From Verticillium longisporum (taxonomy: Eukaryota > Ascomycota > Sordariomycetes > Glomerellales > Plectosphaerellaceae), in the NCBI GenBank assembly GCA_019188255.1, contig JAETXT010000003.1:2728001-2792000 (forward strand): a DNA stretch of 64,000 bases, in the 5' to 3' direction. Positions 12,937-24,001 of this stretch are shown in pieces. The position numbers and the translations under genes were made by a program. Position 1 is the stretch's first letter; every line of letters begins with the position of its first letter. The notes under the pieces are model-generated. The model saw only the letters and a program-made list of their open reading frames with translations, was not told where the DNA came from and searched no databases.

Positions 12937-14439
12937 TCACGCCTCGAAAACCAGCACAACACCATCATCGCCCGCCGTAATGACCCGCTCGCCCGTCGCG
13001 CCCTGCACGAAGCCGAGGACGCCACCGCCCTCGCCATCTCCAAGGTGACCCTTCCACTCCTTGACGAGGCCGCTGTTGGCGGCGCCCGCGGCGTTGGGGT
13101 TCGCCGCCCCGCCGCGCAGGTCCCACCGCCTCACGACGCCGTCCATGCCGCAGCTCGTCAGCAGCCACGTGCCCTTGACGAACTCGACCTTGACGACGCT
13201 AAAGTCCTCGTGGGCGCCGACGAGGTTCTTGCGGACGGCGAACCGCCGCGTCGCGTCAAAGACGACGATGCTGCCGTCTACGCTGCCGGCCGCGAGCAGC
13301 GGCGTCTGCTGGCCGGTTTGGCCGCCCGTCGGCTGCGTGGAGGCGAGCGTCTCGCTGCCGTCGGCCTGCGTCTGGGGGGCCGCGAGGATCTGGCCGCCCG
13401 GCGTCACGTCCTGGGACGCCGCGCCCTTGGCGCTCTTGCCCTTGCCGGCGCCCGCGTGGCCCTGGGCCGCGGACGCGAGGCGCGGCAGCGAGACGATGCG
13501 GATCTGGCCGCCCGCGCCGCCGACGGCGAGGTACGCGCCGTTGGGCTCGACGGCGATCGAGTACAGGCCGCCCTCGACCTCGAAGCGCGAGTCGGCGCCC
13601 GTCAGCGACACGACCGTCTGGCCCATGGCTTCGACGACGCCCTTGGAGGCCGCGAGGCCCCAGACGTCCCAGACGTAGAGAGATGAGTCTTCAGCGGCCG
13701 TGGCGAGGGGGCTGCCGTCGGGTGGCCAGGCGCCGGCCCGGCAGGGTGGCGTGGGCAGCCAAAAGGTGTTGACGAGCTGCAGCGGGTTCTGTGCGTCCGA
13801 GGCGGGATCGATTGTGTACACCCAGACCGAGTTGTCCGACGCGCCGAGGGCGATGGTGTTGGGATAGTCGAAGAATGGACAGGGGGCGAACCAGATGATC
13901 TCGGACACCTCTTGGGCTTCGGCGAGGAACATGAACGTCGCATTGGGAGGGGCGAAGCTCGCTGTGGAGGTTCGCAGACGTCCATAGCGGCCGCCGCTGA
14001 CGAGGAAGTCGCCGTTGGGGAGCGTAAAGGCGAGGGTGTTGATAGAGTCGGTATGGCCTTCGACGGCAAAGATGGCGTCGAGCTGCGTGCTCTCGCGAGG
14101 CTGCGCGCCGCTGTAGCTGGCGGGGAGAACGGGGCGCTCAGCGGCGGCGCTCGTGTCGACGACATAGCCCTTGCCTGGCGCAACATCGGCGTCACATTCG
14201 GAGCCACCGGTGACGATCAGCGAAGGGTGGATGGGGTGTTGCGCAATAGCAAAGACCGAATCAGCGTGCTCGTCAAAGTAGGCAATCGAATCATTCTGAA
14301 GTTGGATCTCTTCGTTGTCGGAATCCATCGCGACGTCGCCCTCGTCACCCGAAGGGACCTCCTCGCCGACCTCCTCGGCATCGAGCATGTCGTTGCCTTC
14401 ATCGTGGATATCTTCGACATCTTCGCGGCGGGCAGCCAT
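12937..14439 (-). CDS. SQT1: WD40 ribosome-assembly chaperone (SQT1/AAMP family)
   Basis: A single exon encodes 500 residues. The start is followed by a long acidic arm (DVEDIHDEGNDMLDAEE and on), typical of the SQT1/AAMP family. A seven-bladed WD40 region follows, with repeats recognisable at FAIAQHPIHPSLIVTGG, INTLAFTLPNGDFLVSGG, the blade ending SSLYVWDVWG, SGADSR/GLYSIAVEPNGAYLAVGG, GSVDGSIVVFDA, WLLTSCGMDGVVRRWDLRGG and the closing RVITAGDDGVVLVFEA. Yeast SQT1 binds newly made ribosomal protein uL16 (Rpl10) in the cytosol before its late incorporation into the 60S subunit; the same role is inferred. A low-complexity Ala/Gly/Thr insert lies between blades 5 and 6. Only the acidic arm and the blade order separate it from other WD40 proteins, but the N-terminal match is good. 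Confidence 0.82.
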   Translation of the reverse strand: MAARREDVEDIHDEGNDMLDAEEVGEEVPSGDEGDVAMDSDNEEIQLQNDSIAYFDEHADSVFAIAQHPIHPSLIVTGGSECDADVAPGKGYVVDTSAAAERPVLPASYSGAQPRESTQLDAIFAVEGHTDSINTLAFTLPNGDFLVSGGRYGRLRTSTASFAPPNATFMFLAEAQEVSEIIWFAPCPFFDYPNTIALGASDNSVWVYTIDPASDAQNPLQLVNTFWLPTPPCRAGAWPPDGSPLATAAEDSSLYVWDVWGLAASKGVVEAMGQTVVSLTGADSRFEVEGGLYSIAVEPNGAYLAVGGAGGQIRIVSLPRLASAAQGHAGAGKGKSAKGAASQDVTPGGQILAAPQTQADGSETLASTQPTGGQTGQQTPLLAAGSVDGSIVVFDATRRFAVRKNLVGAHEDFSVVKVEFVKGTWLLTSCGMDGVVRRWDLRGGAANPNAAGAANSGLVKEWKGHLGDGEGGGVLGFVQGATGERVITAGDDGVVLVFEA

Positions 14440-15190
14440 TTTTGCGATGGGTGAGCAGCGTTCGTCGAAATATGGTAGGAGAGGAGCCTGAAACTGGTAA
14501 AATGGGAAAGAGGCTCGCCTGGGTATCTAAGTATCTCTGAAATGCAGTTGACTGTGACAGGACCCCAACCAAGACTATGTAGTGAGCGCGAACAGAAAGG
14601 GAGCCCAGTTTGGTCGCACGCTTGATAAGCAGCTTGTGAAGGCTTGATCGATAATCGAGCTTCGAATTTTCTCGACTGGATGGCGGGGTGGCGGGGTAAA
14701 AATTGCCCCGCCACCAGACGTGCGCTCTCGGTCAACCGAGTCATTCGGTGAGAAGCTGCCCATTTTCACCTCTCCCATCACTTTCAGACAGCAAGGACCC
14801 CTAGGGCCGCCAAGGAGGTAAAAACACCGTGTGCTTCTTCATTGAACCCTCAATCATTCGACACCACTGTCTAGAAGTAAAGCGCGGATCACATTCCACG
14901 TCTGTCACCAGGGGCCGCCCGGTGCCGAAGCGCAACCTCCCCGGCATCGTTGGTATAAAGTCATTTGTTTCCGAGCCCTCGCTATCCTGCCTGTTGAAAA
15001 ACACCCGTTGTACCACTTCTGTCATCCTGTCTTTCTCGTCTAGATTCCAGGTTGAACCGCTGAACCCGCTTTGTAATGTTAAAAATTTCTGAACCCTCCT
15101 TACGCCTTGCGGCCGAAATGTTGAATGTTTCCGACGCATTGAATCCATGCACGCTGATGATATGATATGGTACAGGTGTTAAGCCCGCTT
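14440..15190. other. Intergenic: SQT1 promoter side and GCV2 3' flank
   Basis: This 750-bp stretch holds the upstream region of the SQT1-like gene and the 3' UTR of GCV2. No conserved coding exon is visible. Confidence 0.5.
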
Positions 15191-18100
15191 TTACGCCTGC
15201 ACGCCAAATGACTGCTTGCCCGTCGTGTCTGCGACGGGTGGGCAAGTGCAGAAGAGGTTCGTGTCACCAAAGGCTGTGAGTTTGTTAGCAGTCTGAGTGC
15301 ACAAGTTGACAGGTTGAACTCACCATCGTCGACACGCGCAACGCTGGGCCAGAACTTCTTCTCCTTGAGCCACGGCAGGGGGTATGCCGCCTGCTCACGC
15401 GAGTAGGGCCGCTCCCACTTGCCGTTGTCACCCAGGATCACGTCCGCCTGAGGGTGAGGCGCCATCTTCAGCACATTACCCTCGCGCGGCTGCTTGCCCT
15501 CCTCAATCTCGCGGATCTCGGCGCGAATCGAAATCAACGCATCGACGAACCTGTCGAGCTCCTCCTTGCTCTCGCTCTCCGTCGGCTCGATCATGAGCGT
15601 GTTAGCCACAGGCCAGGACATGGTGGGCGAGTGGAATCCGTAGTCCTGAAGACGCTTGGCAATATCGATAACCTCGATACCCGCCGTCTTGCTGAAGGGA
15701 CGGGCGTCGAGGATGAATTCGTGCGCGCAGCGGCCACCTTCGTTGGTGTAAAGGATCTTGTAGTAGGGCTTGAGGCGGGCGAGGAGGTAGTTGGCATTCA
15801 GAATGGCCATCTTGGTGGCGAGAGCAAGGCCGCGGTTGCCCATGAGGGAGTTGTAAGCCCAAGGAATGGGCAGGATACCGGCGCTTCCGTAAGGAGCGCT
15901 GCTGATCATGGCCTCCTTGTCGTCGGGGTGACGACCGGGCAGGTAGGGAGCCAGGTGCTTCTTCACGCAGATGGGGCCAACGCCAGGACCACCTCCACCG
16001 GGGGGGATGCAGAAGGTCTTGTGCAGGTTCAGGTGGCAGACGTCAGCGCCGATCTCACCAGGCGAGCAGAGGCCGATCTGGGCGTTCATGTTCGCACCGT
16101 CCATGTAAACCTGGCCGCCGTGCTCGTGCACAATATTGCAGACCCGCTTGATGTTCGGCTCAAAGACACCGTAGGTGCTAGGGTATGTGACCATGATGGC
16201 GCCCAGCTCGGCAGCATGCTTCTTGCACTTCGCCTCGAGATCCGCAATATCCAAGTTGCCCGTCATGTTGTCGCACTCGATAGGAACGACGCGCATGCCG
16301 GCCATGGCGGCAGACGCAGGGTTGGTGCCGTGGGCAGACTTGGGAATCAGGCAGATATCGCGCTTGGTACCCGGCTGCTGCTCATGGTACCTGCGGATGG
16401 CGCGCAGACCGGCAAACTCACCCTGAGCTCCCGAGTTGGGTTGCAGAGTGGTTGCGTCCATGGCGGTGATGCCGGACAGCTGATCCTCAAGCTGCTTGAT
16501 GAACTCGAGGTAGGCCGGGGTGTGCTTGGGGTCGACGAAAGGGTGGGGGTTGGAGAAAGTGTCCTTGGAAATCAGGGACATCTCAGTCGCACCGTTGAGC
16601 TTCATGGTGCAGGATCCCAGGGGGATCATGGAGTGGACGAGCGAAAGATCCTTCGACTGAAGGTGGTAGATGTAACGGAGGATCTCCGTCTCGCTCCTGT
16701 GCGTGTTGAAAACAGGGTGGGTAAGGTACTCCGACTGTCTCTTGAAAGTGTCAGGCAGCGTGCTGTGCACATCGACGCCCTCCTTGCGAAGGACCTCAAT
16801 GGCAGCGTCGCCAGCCGTGTTGGGGTCTCCACCAGTGGCCGCAGCGAAGGTGATGGCAAGCCTCTGGAACGCCTGCGCATCCGTGGCCTCGCCGATGCTG
16901 ACGCCGAGATCGCCGCTGCCAAGCTTACGGAAGGGAAGGCCAAGCTGCTCACCCTTCTCGACGATGGTCTCAGCGAGCTTGTCGCCAGCCTTGTGAATGT
17001 CTGTGACGCAGGGGACCTTGCCATCGGGAGAGTTGCGCGGCTCCTCCGTCGTGATGCCAAACTGCTTCGCAAGCGCCTGAACGCCGCGTGCGCGGGCGAC
17101 GACCTGGTTGGCAATCTGCTTGAGGCCCTCGGGACCATGGTAGATGGCATAGAGGGCGCTCATGTTAGCGAGCAGCGCCTGGGCTGTGCACACGTTGCTC
17201 GTGGCCTTCTCTCGCCTGATGTGCTGCTCACGAGTCTGGAGAGACAGGCGCATGGCATTCTTGCCCGTGCGGTCGCGGGAGACACCAATGAGACGTCCGG
17301 GCATTCTGCGCTTGTGCGCGTCGGTGACAGAGAAGAAGGCAGCGTGGGGTCCACCAAAGCCAAGAGGAATGCCGAATCGCTGAGCAGTACCGAAGGCAAT
17401 GTCGGCTCCCCACTCACCGGGGGAGTGAGGAGAGTCAGAGCCAGAAGGTCAGTGGCAACAGCCAAAAGAGCCTTCTGCGAGTGAACGACTTCGGAGAGAG
17501 CCTTGAAGTCCTCGACGTGACCCCTAGTGTCAGGATACTGAACCATGACACCAACAAGGTCGTCACCGAGAGCCTTGATGCGCTCATGAGCATCAGGAGA
17601 CGTAATATCCATAGTCTCGATCTTGATACCGAATCCCTGGCTTCGGCCCTGCAGGACAGAGAGCGTCTGGGGATGAATCTGGTGGGACACGACGTATGTC
17701 TTGCCGGCCCTCTTGGCAAGAGAGGTCGTGAGAGCGTTCATGGACAGGGTCATGGCCTCGGCGGCTGCCGTACCCTCGTCCAGAAGACTAGCGTTGGAGA
17801 TGGGAAGAGCGGTCAGGTCGGAGACCATGGTCTGGAAGTTGAGAAGAGACTCGAGGCGGCCCTGGCTGATCTCGGGCTGGTAGGGCGTATAGCTGGTGTA
17901 CCAAGCCGGGTTCTCCAGAACATTGGTCTGGATGACCTGGGGCGTGATGGTGGGGTAATAACCAGCACCGATCAAGGGGGCCGAGTACTGCTCGGTGGTC
18001 TTGAGCATCTTTGCGATGGACGCAATGTCGCTCTCGAGGAGGGGCTCGCCATTGGGGAGGAAGCTCGCCCTTTCCGACAAGATGTCTGCTGGGATGACCT

Positions 18101-18479
18101 CGGCAATGAACTCGTCAATGGTCTTGACTGGCGGATCCAGCGCCTTGAGCATCTGCTGGGCATCGTGAATGTCGGGGCCAATGTGGCGGGGGATGAAGGT
18201 GTGAATTTCATTGAGTGGCTCGAGCGACGCGTCCGTGTTATCCTTGGCGTAAGGCGTCAAGGCCGACGACGTCGCGCTGAAGGCGCGAATGCCAACAGGC
18301 AGGGACGCCGCCGTCGCAGGGCGAGCGCATAGGCTGGCGACACGTGCAGAGGATGCTGGCGATGCCCGCGTCATGCCAGTGGTGAACCTCGGCGACGCCA
18401 CCCGCAGGCGCAGATGGCGGTGGAGGGGCAGTCTGGTAGAAGCCATTGCGAGCGAGATTGAGGCTCGGTTTGGGTTCAA
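15191..18479 (-). CDS. GCV2: Mitochondrial glycine decarboxylase (P protein), with apparent 1-nt frameshift
   Basis: The P protein uses PLP to decarboxylate glycine in the mitochondrial glycine cleavage complex. A main exon (18479-15324) and a last exon (15273-15191) are joined by a 50-bp intron (donor GTGAGT, acceptor CACAG), ending RVDD-AFGDTNLFCTC as in the family. Expected length is about 1079 residues. The first ~75 residues are Arg/Ser/Ala-rich, a mitochondrial presequence; Met12 is a second possible start. PLP-enzyme hallmarks are visible, including CHLNLHKTFCIPPGGGGPG (Schiff-base Lys about 821). The frame breaks at a run of five C residues on the coding strand (17423-17419): LTLLTPP lies in one frame and the conserved continuation GEWGADIAFGTAQRFG in another. 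One extra base would restore a full frame to both sides. This is either an assembly error or a real lesion; no splice solution keeps the conserved residues. Confidence 0.93.
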
Positions 18480-19246
18480 TTGACGGCCAAGAGGGTATAC
18501 TGGAGGTGATCGAGGAGGAGATGGAGGGAGGTGTCGTGGGGAAGATTCCTCGGCACGAGGGGTGAAGAGGGTCTTGAAGGAGCCGGTCCGGTCAAGTGGT
18601 GGGTGCGGGTATGATTAGCGACTCATGCCCACCTAGACGTTGCCACCGACCAACAAAGATCCGGGGTGCGATTTTGATGCGCCTCGAATCTGGAGATAAA
18701 GGGATCAAGAACAAGAGGGTCAAGGTCTAGGAGAAGGCAGAGAAGAATTTGCCCAAATGATGATGTCGGTGAGAAGGATCAAGTCGTGCGCGCTCTTGCC
18801 CTTGCCCACGATATTCCTTGACCTGGGGCAATGGTGACCATGACTATCAATGACTGGCACCTGCCCCGGACAACGGGTCACCGTCACCGTGCTCGGCTCG
18901 ACACGGGTCAGGAGTGCGACGAAAAGTCGACCGGTCCATCCACAATTATCTTATCGTTACCCAACAAGAACTTCTGATACGCCGACATTTTCACTCATCC
19001 CTGATAAGGTCCCGGCTTCGGGCCATGCCCGGTCGGTAACTGTAGCCGAAGGCCGCTTCTTATCAGCGGGCCATCCTTTGCTTACCTAATGCATCATGTC
19101 CCTGGTCAGACGGTCGGGCACACGGGGAGCTGAAGGTCGAGGATCGTAATTTTTTGCGACGACATCATAGCTTGACGCGACGACGACCTGACCGAATCAA
19201 CGCTCACACCAAACCTACCCAATTTATCTCCCCAGAAACCGTCATA
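18480..19246. promoter_or_regulatory. Divergent promoter region GCV2 / TOM5
   Basis: A 767-bp interval separates the minus-strand GCV2 start from the plus-strand TOM5 start, so the two mitochondrial genes probably share a bidirectional promoter. I see no TATA box close to either start codon and no other gene. Confidence 0.5.
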
Positions 19247-19512
19247 ATGTTCGGAGGATGTTAGTGCACACAATGATCCTCTATGTCACCGACGAATTGT
19301 TCCTGACAGCTAGCAGTCGCGCCCCCCCAGCTCTCCGAGGAGGAGATCAAGCAGATGGAGGCTGAGGCCAACTTCAACATCCAGCAGGTCCTTGTCTCGG
19401 CTGTCATGCTTTACCTCTGTATGTTTATTACGATAGTGTCGAGTCTTGACGCCAAGAAGGCTAACTCTCCCCAGCCCCTTTCGCCATTGACGCCGTCTCC
19501 AAGGTCTTCTAA
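19247..19512 (+). CDS. TOM5: Mitochondrial outer-membrane import subunit Tom5
   Basis: Three very short exons, 19247-19259, 19317-19418 and 19475-19512, give 50 residues. Donors are GTTAGT and GTATGT; acceptors are GCAG and CCCAG. The peptide begins MFGGFAPPQLSEEEIKQME, continues with the helix-forming NIQQVLVSAVMLYL and ends PFAIDAVSKVF. This is the usual build of fungal Tom5: a short acidic cytosolic N-terminus and one C-terminal membrane anchor. Tom5 passes precursors from receptors to the Tom40 channel in the TOM complex of the outer membrane. Phase is kept across both introns (13+102+38 = 153 nt). The first exon is only 13 nt, so ordinary gene calling may miss the gene. Confidence 0.88.
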
Positions 19513-19921
19513 AGCCATTAGACCCTTTGACTCCAAAACACGCCGGTATACCGAAACGCCCGAGGATTTATAAGATTACGGAAGAAGCAGGTCCAGATGT
19601 ACACGCAATGCCAGCGAGTACTAGGCTGTGAAATGGGACGATACCCTGTTGTACATTATTTTGTACTATAATCAAGCACGCGGCCTCCGAGGCCCAGCTG
19701 TAGCGAGGCTTCAAGTCAGCTAGCATCTCACGCATCGACATCAAAACTTCACACCTCAGTTCCGATGTATTCCCCAGAACATTGCGCAGTGAGCCCTGTT
19801 GGGCGCTGATGATGCCATTGCGGTGTATTTCTGCCCATTCGCCCCTTGTCCATGCCTTGAGTGACAGCCATGCCACGTCCTGTCCGCTCACCACAATTCG
19901 TCACTGGTTGGCTGCGCTATC
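19513..19921. other. Convergent 3' intergenic region TOM5 / NUP57
   Basis: The 409-bp space between two convergent stops contains only 3'-flank sequence; no gene is supported. Confidence 0.5.
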
Positions 19922-21143
19922 CTACCGCGCAGCACCGTCGCTCTCCCACTCTTGAAAGTCTTTTGTAATCGTCTCAACCTCCTTTTTGAGGTGTTGGATC
20001 TGCTTCTCGTAATCTTCGAGAACCTGAAATATCCGTTAGCCAGCTTCCTTCACCCGTAAACCGAGCTTCGTGCGTACCTTCTTGACCTTCAGCTCCGTCT
20101 CCTCGCTCAACGACTCCCCGTTCGTGGCAGCCGGTTTGTTGACTTCTTTCATCAACTGGTCCGCGTACCCACGCAGCACAATCAGCCTGCTCCACAGCTC
20201 CTCCTCCCTCGCGCTCAGCGCCGGGTCTTGCACTGCGCGGTCCAATTCTACAAGCTTGAGCCGCAGGTCATCCTCGTCGCCGCTGAGGGCGTAGCCACGA
20301 TTCCGCAGCACCTGTACGCGGACCGCCAGCGCGGGGCGGCGCGCCCGCAGTGCGACGTGCCGGCTCGGCGCCGCCAGCGCCCGCCCGCACGTCTCAAGAT
20401 CATGTCGCGAGAGGATGGCATCGAGGCTGGCATTGATCTGGTGCAGGCGGACGTTATGTTCGCCAACCACGCGCTTCTGCGTTTGCAGGCGGTCGGCGAC
20501 ACCTGAGAAGCCGGCGCCGAGGACGGGGATGTAACCCTGGCCAGGCTTGCGCTGCAGGGCCTCCTCCCACTCCTTCGGGTCTTCGTTGGGGCCGGGCTGG
20601 TAGAAGGGAACCGCGGCGTTATCGACCTTGTTGTAGAAGTAGTGGCGGAACACGCAGCTGGGGTCGCCAGGATGCCATTTGCGAAACGTGGTTGCGATCT
20701 GTTCCCTCGGGGGCTTCTGGTTTTCTGCAAGGCGCAAGGGATGTACGTTAGTCTCGAAATTTTGTCTTTTAGGGATGCGATAGAGTATATGTGCGCGACG
20801 TACGTGGTGTTTCACTGCCCGGTTGCCAGAGGGAGCTTGACAGCTGGGCTTGCGACTGTGCTAGGCTCGGCATTTGCTGCTGCTGTGACTGTTGAACTTG
20901 CTGTTGCTGCTGCTGTTGCTGCTGCTGCTGGGGCTGCTGGGGCTGCGCAAATGATCCTCCAAAAAGACTCGAGGTGCCCTGATTCTGCTGATGATTTGTC
21001 TGGTTCTGTTGGCCACCGAACAGGCTGAGGGTCGGCGCGGCTTGCTGTTGCTGTTGCGGTTGTTGTTGTTGCTGGGACTGGCCGAATGTGCTTGCACCAA
21101 ACAAGCCACCATTTTGCCCTACGGGCTTCCCAAACAGACTCAT
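19922..21143 (-). CDS. NUP57: FG nucleoporin of the Nup62 complex (NUP57/NUP54)
   Basis: Three exons (21143-20804, 20724-20078, 20023-19922) give 362 residues. The donors are GTACGT and GTACGC, and the second intron has CTAAC before TTTCAG. The N-terminal third carries FG/GLFG motifs (GLFGAS, TFGQS, SLFGGQ, SLFGGSFAQ) spaced by Gln tracts, typical of the disordered channel domain. The C-terminal part (REQIATTFRKWHPGDPSCVFRHYFYNKVD, in pieces) is the Nup54 alpha/beta domain, followed by coiled-coil segments used to bind Nup62 and Nup58. The last exon adds a charged helix ending WESDGAAR. The protein lines the central transport channel of the nuclear pore. It is shorter than metazoan Nup54 because the FG region is reduced. 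Divergently arranged with NDUFA8. Confidence 0.87.
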
Positions 21144-21666
21144 TGCGGCTCGGATGCGTGCTGATGGCTAGATACTCGAGGCAAAGGTGTCGATGGACGG
21201 GTGATGAGGACAAGGATACGGCTGTGGGGTTTGTCGGAGCGGAATGTTGTTTGCGCTGAGGACGTCAGGGAAAACAACAGTCGACTCAATTGCTGCCTGA
21301 CCGGCGCGACGAAGCTCAACCAAAAGGGGAGTCTGTCTATGAGTTCGTTGTTGTTTCTCGCAACCGTCGAATGGGACAGAATGATCGCCGTGGGGAACGT
21401 TGGAGCTGCAGCTCGAACTCGATGGCCGAGTGGACGGTACAGGTCTGGCGACGCGAAAATAATGATTGGAGCTCGAGCTCTCCAGGCTCCCGGGGACCGT
21501 GCCTCACCGAGCGCTGACCGAGAACGGCACCAGGCCTGCCAGCCTTGGCCCACACGGACCAATCAAGCGCCGCTGATTCTGACCTCACATCAGTTCGGCA
21601 TTCAACGTCGAGATCTTGCTCCCGTACCATCACCACGACGACACGACCCCCTCAAACGCCGCAACC
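21144..21666. promoter_or_regulatory. Divergent promoter region NUP57 / NDUFA8
   Basis: These 523 bp separate two divergent start codons and must hold both promoters. No TATA box near either start is obvious. Confidence 0.5.
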
Positions 21667-22478
21667 ATGTCGACCCGACGTCCTCAGTACGTTTCACTCA
21701 CCCCAAGAATAACGTGTCTTCTCAATTGGACGGCTCGGCCGATGCATTGGTGCGCAGCAGCGACAGCAGGGAGCTAACCCAGTGTCTTCCCCCAGGTTCA
21801 ACGAGCAGGTCCACTACGACACCACGCCCCTCCCGGCCTCGATTCCCAAGGTCCAGGAGGTCGGTGCGAGCTCTGCGCCCCTTCTCTCTGCGTCTTTCTT
21901 CATCGGCGCCCGGTGCCGCGACTACAATGACGACTACATGCAGTGCAAGACCGACTCGGCGGGCCGCGGCGAGTTCGACTGCATGAAGGAGGGCCGCAGG
22001 GTGACGAGGTGTGCTCAGAGCGTGTACGTCTATTGACCCGCCGTCGGGGCACCTCACGTCGCCGTGTGGGCATGAGAGAAATGTGATGGCGCTGACAAAT
22101 GGCCACAGCCTCCAGGACATCAACACCCACTGCCTCGAGTCCTTCCGCGCCCACTGGAACTGCCTCGAGAACCGCAACCACCAGCTGTATCAGTGCCGCC
22201 CGCAGGAGTGGAAGCTGAACAAGTGTGTCTTTGAGAACCTCGTACGTACAATCCCCGTGGCACGCCGATGCGAACCGCCCGGTGAACCCGGCTGACCAGA
22301 TGCTCCCTTCTTTTTCCCCTCGCAACAGAAGCTCGAGAAGAACATCCCCAACCAGCGACCAGGTGTCACCCCCGTCGAGCTGAGACAACACATGATCTAC
22401 GCCGACGGTGCCATCAACCCCCTTGAAGGCAAGCCCTTCATCCCCCCCTCGAAGGCCGAGGGCGCGAAGCAGGCGTAA
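21667..22478 (+). CDS. NDUFA8: Complex I accessory subunit NDUFA8 (nuo-20.8 type)
   Basis: Four exons (21667-21686, 21796-22023, 22109-22241, 22329-22478) give 176 residues. The first exon is 20 nt. The second donor is GTACGT at 22024, which keeps the frame into SVLQDINTHC. Cysteines form twin CX9C CHCH pairs: C in GARCRDYNDDYMQC and DCMKEGRRVTRC, then HCLESFRAHWNC and QCRPQEWKLNKC. Such proteins are imported through the Mia40 pathway and folded by disulfides in the intermembrane space. NDUFA8 sits on the intermembrane face of NADH:ubiquinone oxidoreductase. The C-terminus (PNQRPGVTPVELR, then FIPPSKAEG) matches fungal homologs. Confidence 0.92.
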
Positions 22479-24001
22479 GCTTGAACCGTGGCCTGTGTAT
22501 GTGGTGCAGAGCGGAGAAGGGTGTTGCTGGACGAGCTAGGCAAAGTGCTGGGTGATCACAAGGCTGCGATGCGGCTGTGTACATATGTCATCAATTGAGT
22601 AGGGCGGGGTTCGCCGTATGATCATCCTTGTTCTTTGGACATGTGTTCGCATGTGAATTGCATGCGGACAGTACGACTGCGAAGTTTCGGCACGAGGTAG
22701 CGTACACCCACCGCCTTGCCCTCTGGCCCTGATGTGCTACGTCACATGATTTCAAACATTGTCGAGACGTTGGGGTCGGAGCATGTTTGGGCCCTTCTGT
22801 AACATCGTTTCTCTCGTGCTTCCACACAACAAGCGGGCCGCCTCGCGACAGTCGGCCTGGGGCCCCGACACGCATGCCAAGCTATGCGTTGACAACTCAT
22901 CGGTTCTGTTGATCACGAATTAGCAGCAAGAGAACAGCAAAACTTGAAGGCAACCTCACACGGCGCACACCAACGCCGAGGCATCCCATGGCGCCCCTGG
23001 GCGGTTAACAGCTTGAAAAGACAGCAACCGTCCAAACAGTGGGAGCCACATATATCAATGCCGATAATCCTCTACGCCCGCTGTTCGGTTCTTCGCCGTA
23101 GCCTCCCGTCCCTGCCGTTAACCGCGCTGACAACATGACGGCTCATCTCGCACCTTCTCTTCCCGCGCAGACACTAACACCTCTCGATCCACGCTGCCCC
23201 GCACGTTGACGAAAAGTCATCCGCAGGGCCCCCGTCCTGATGCCTAACATGCAAGACCACAAGAAACTTCCCAGATCCGCAGCCCCTAGTACGACTTCCT
23301 CGGCATCGGAAGATGGAAGGTCTGTACGGCAGGGCTAGCTTACGTTGTGCGAGCCTACGCACGCTTGGACAGGGTGATGCAGTGCGGGGAGGCCGAGGGG
23401 AGAGTAACACGAGACAGATCAGCATATCCACGGGAAAGGGGAGAAGCTTAAGTCCTGCCACTGCAGCAAGGTCAGCGGTTGCACATGGGGATGCCAGTCG
23501 ACAAGGCCGAGGCGATGCTCCTTGACTAGCTATCTGCAACAAGTGTTTCTAGAGAACACATCGCCAATGCAGTATTAGCTGGACACATGGGGCCATCCCA
23601 TTTTGGAGCGTGCTGTGGACGATGAGTAGCACAATCAACTCATGATGCCCGGCTAATAGGTCAGACTAGTGTAGTGTTCCGCCGAGACAGATGTCTGTGA
23701 GCTACGTGATTTGTGGGAGCTGTGAGGCCTTACAGACCGAGGCTATTCCGGCTTATGTTACGATGAAGGCCGCGAACGCCTGGGTTGTCACTCTGCTCTC
23801 TGCGGCTAGAGATGATTCTTGGGAATCAAATATGGCATAATCACAGCGAGCTTATACCCTGCTCTTGATATTAATTTTGACACGAGACCGTGGTACGTTA
23901 ATGGTTGTGCGAACATTATGAAGACGACTAGGTAGAACACTGGGGATCCTAGAGCCCCGATGTCTCTTACACACATGGGTTCCCAAGCTCAGTGACTGAC
24001 C
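22479..24001. other. Intergenic 1.5 kb, start of gene-poor region
   Basis: The 3' flanks of NDUFA8 and of the GPI-type protein converge here. No coding exon with conserved features is visible. A more A/T-rich patch lies near 23790-23940. Confidence 0.45.

Noticed and set aside
17160..17418. Reading past the GCV2 frameshift in the original frame, or as an intron from the GTGAGT donor
   Set aside because: The original frame turns into Ser/Pro/Arg-rich noise, and any intron would remove the conserved GEWGADIAFG to KRRMPGRLIG segment.
15454..17484. 676-codon open frame on the plus strand opposite GCV2
   Set aside because: Antisense of the GCV2 exon, kept open by third-position bias; composition is that of reversed codons and no domain is present.
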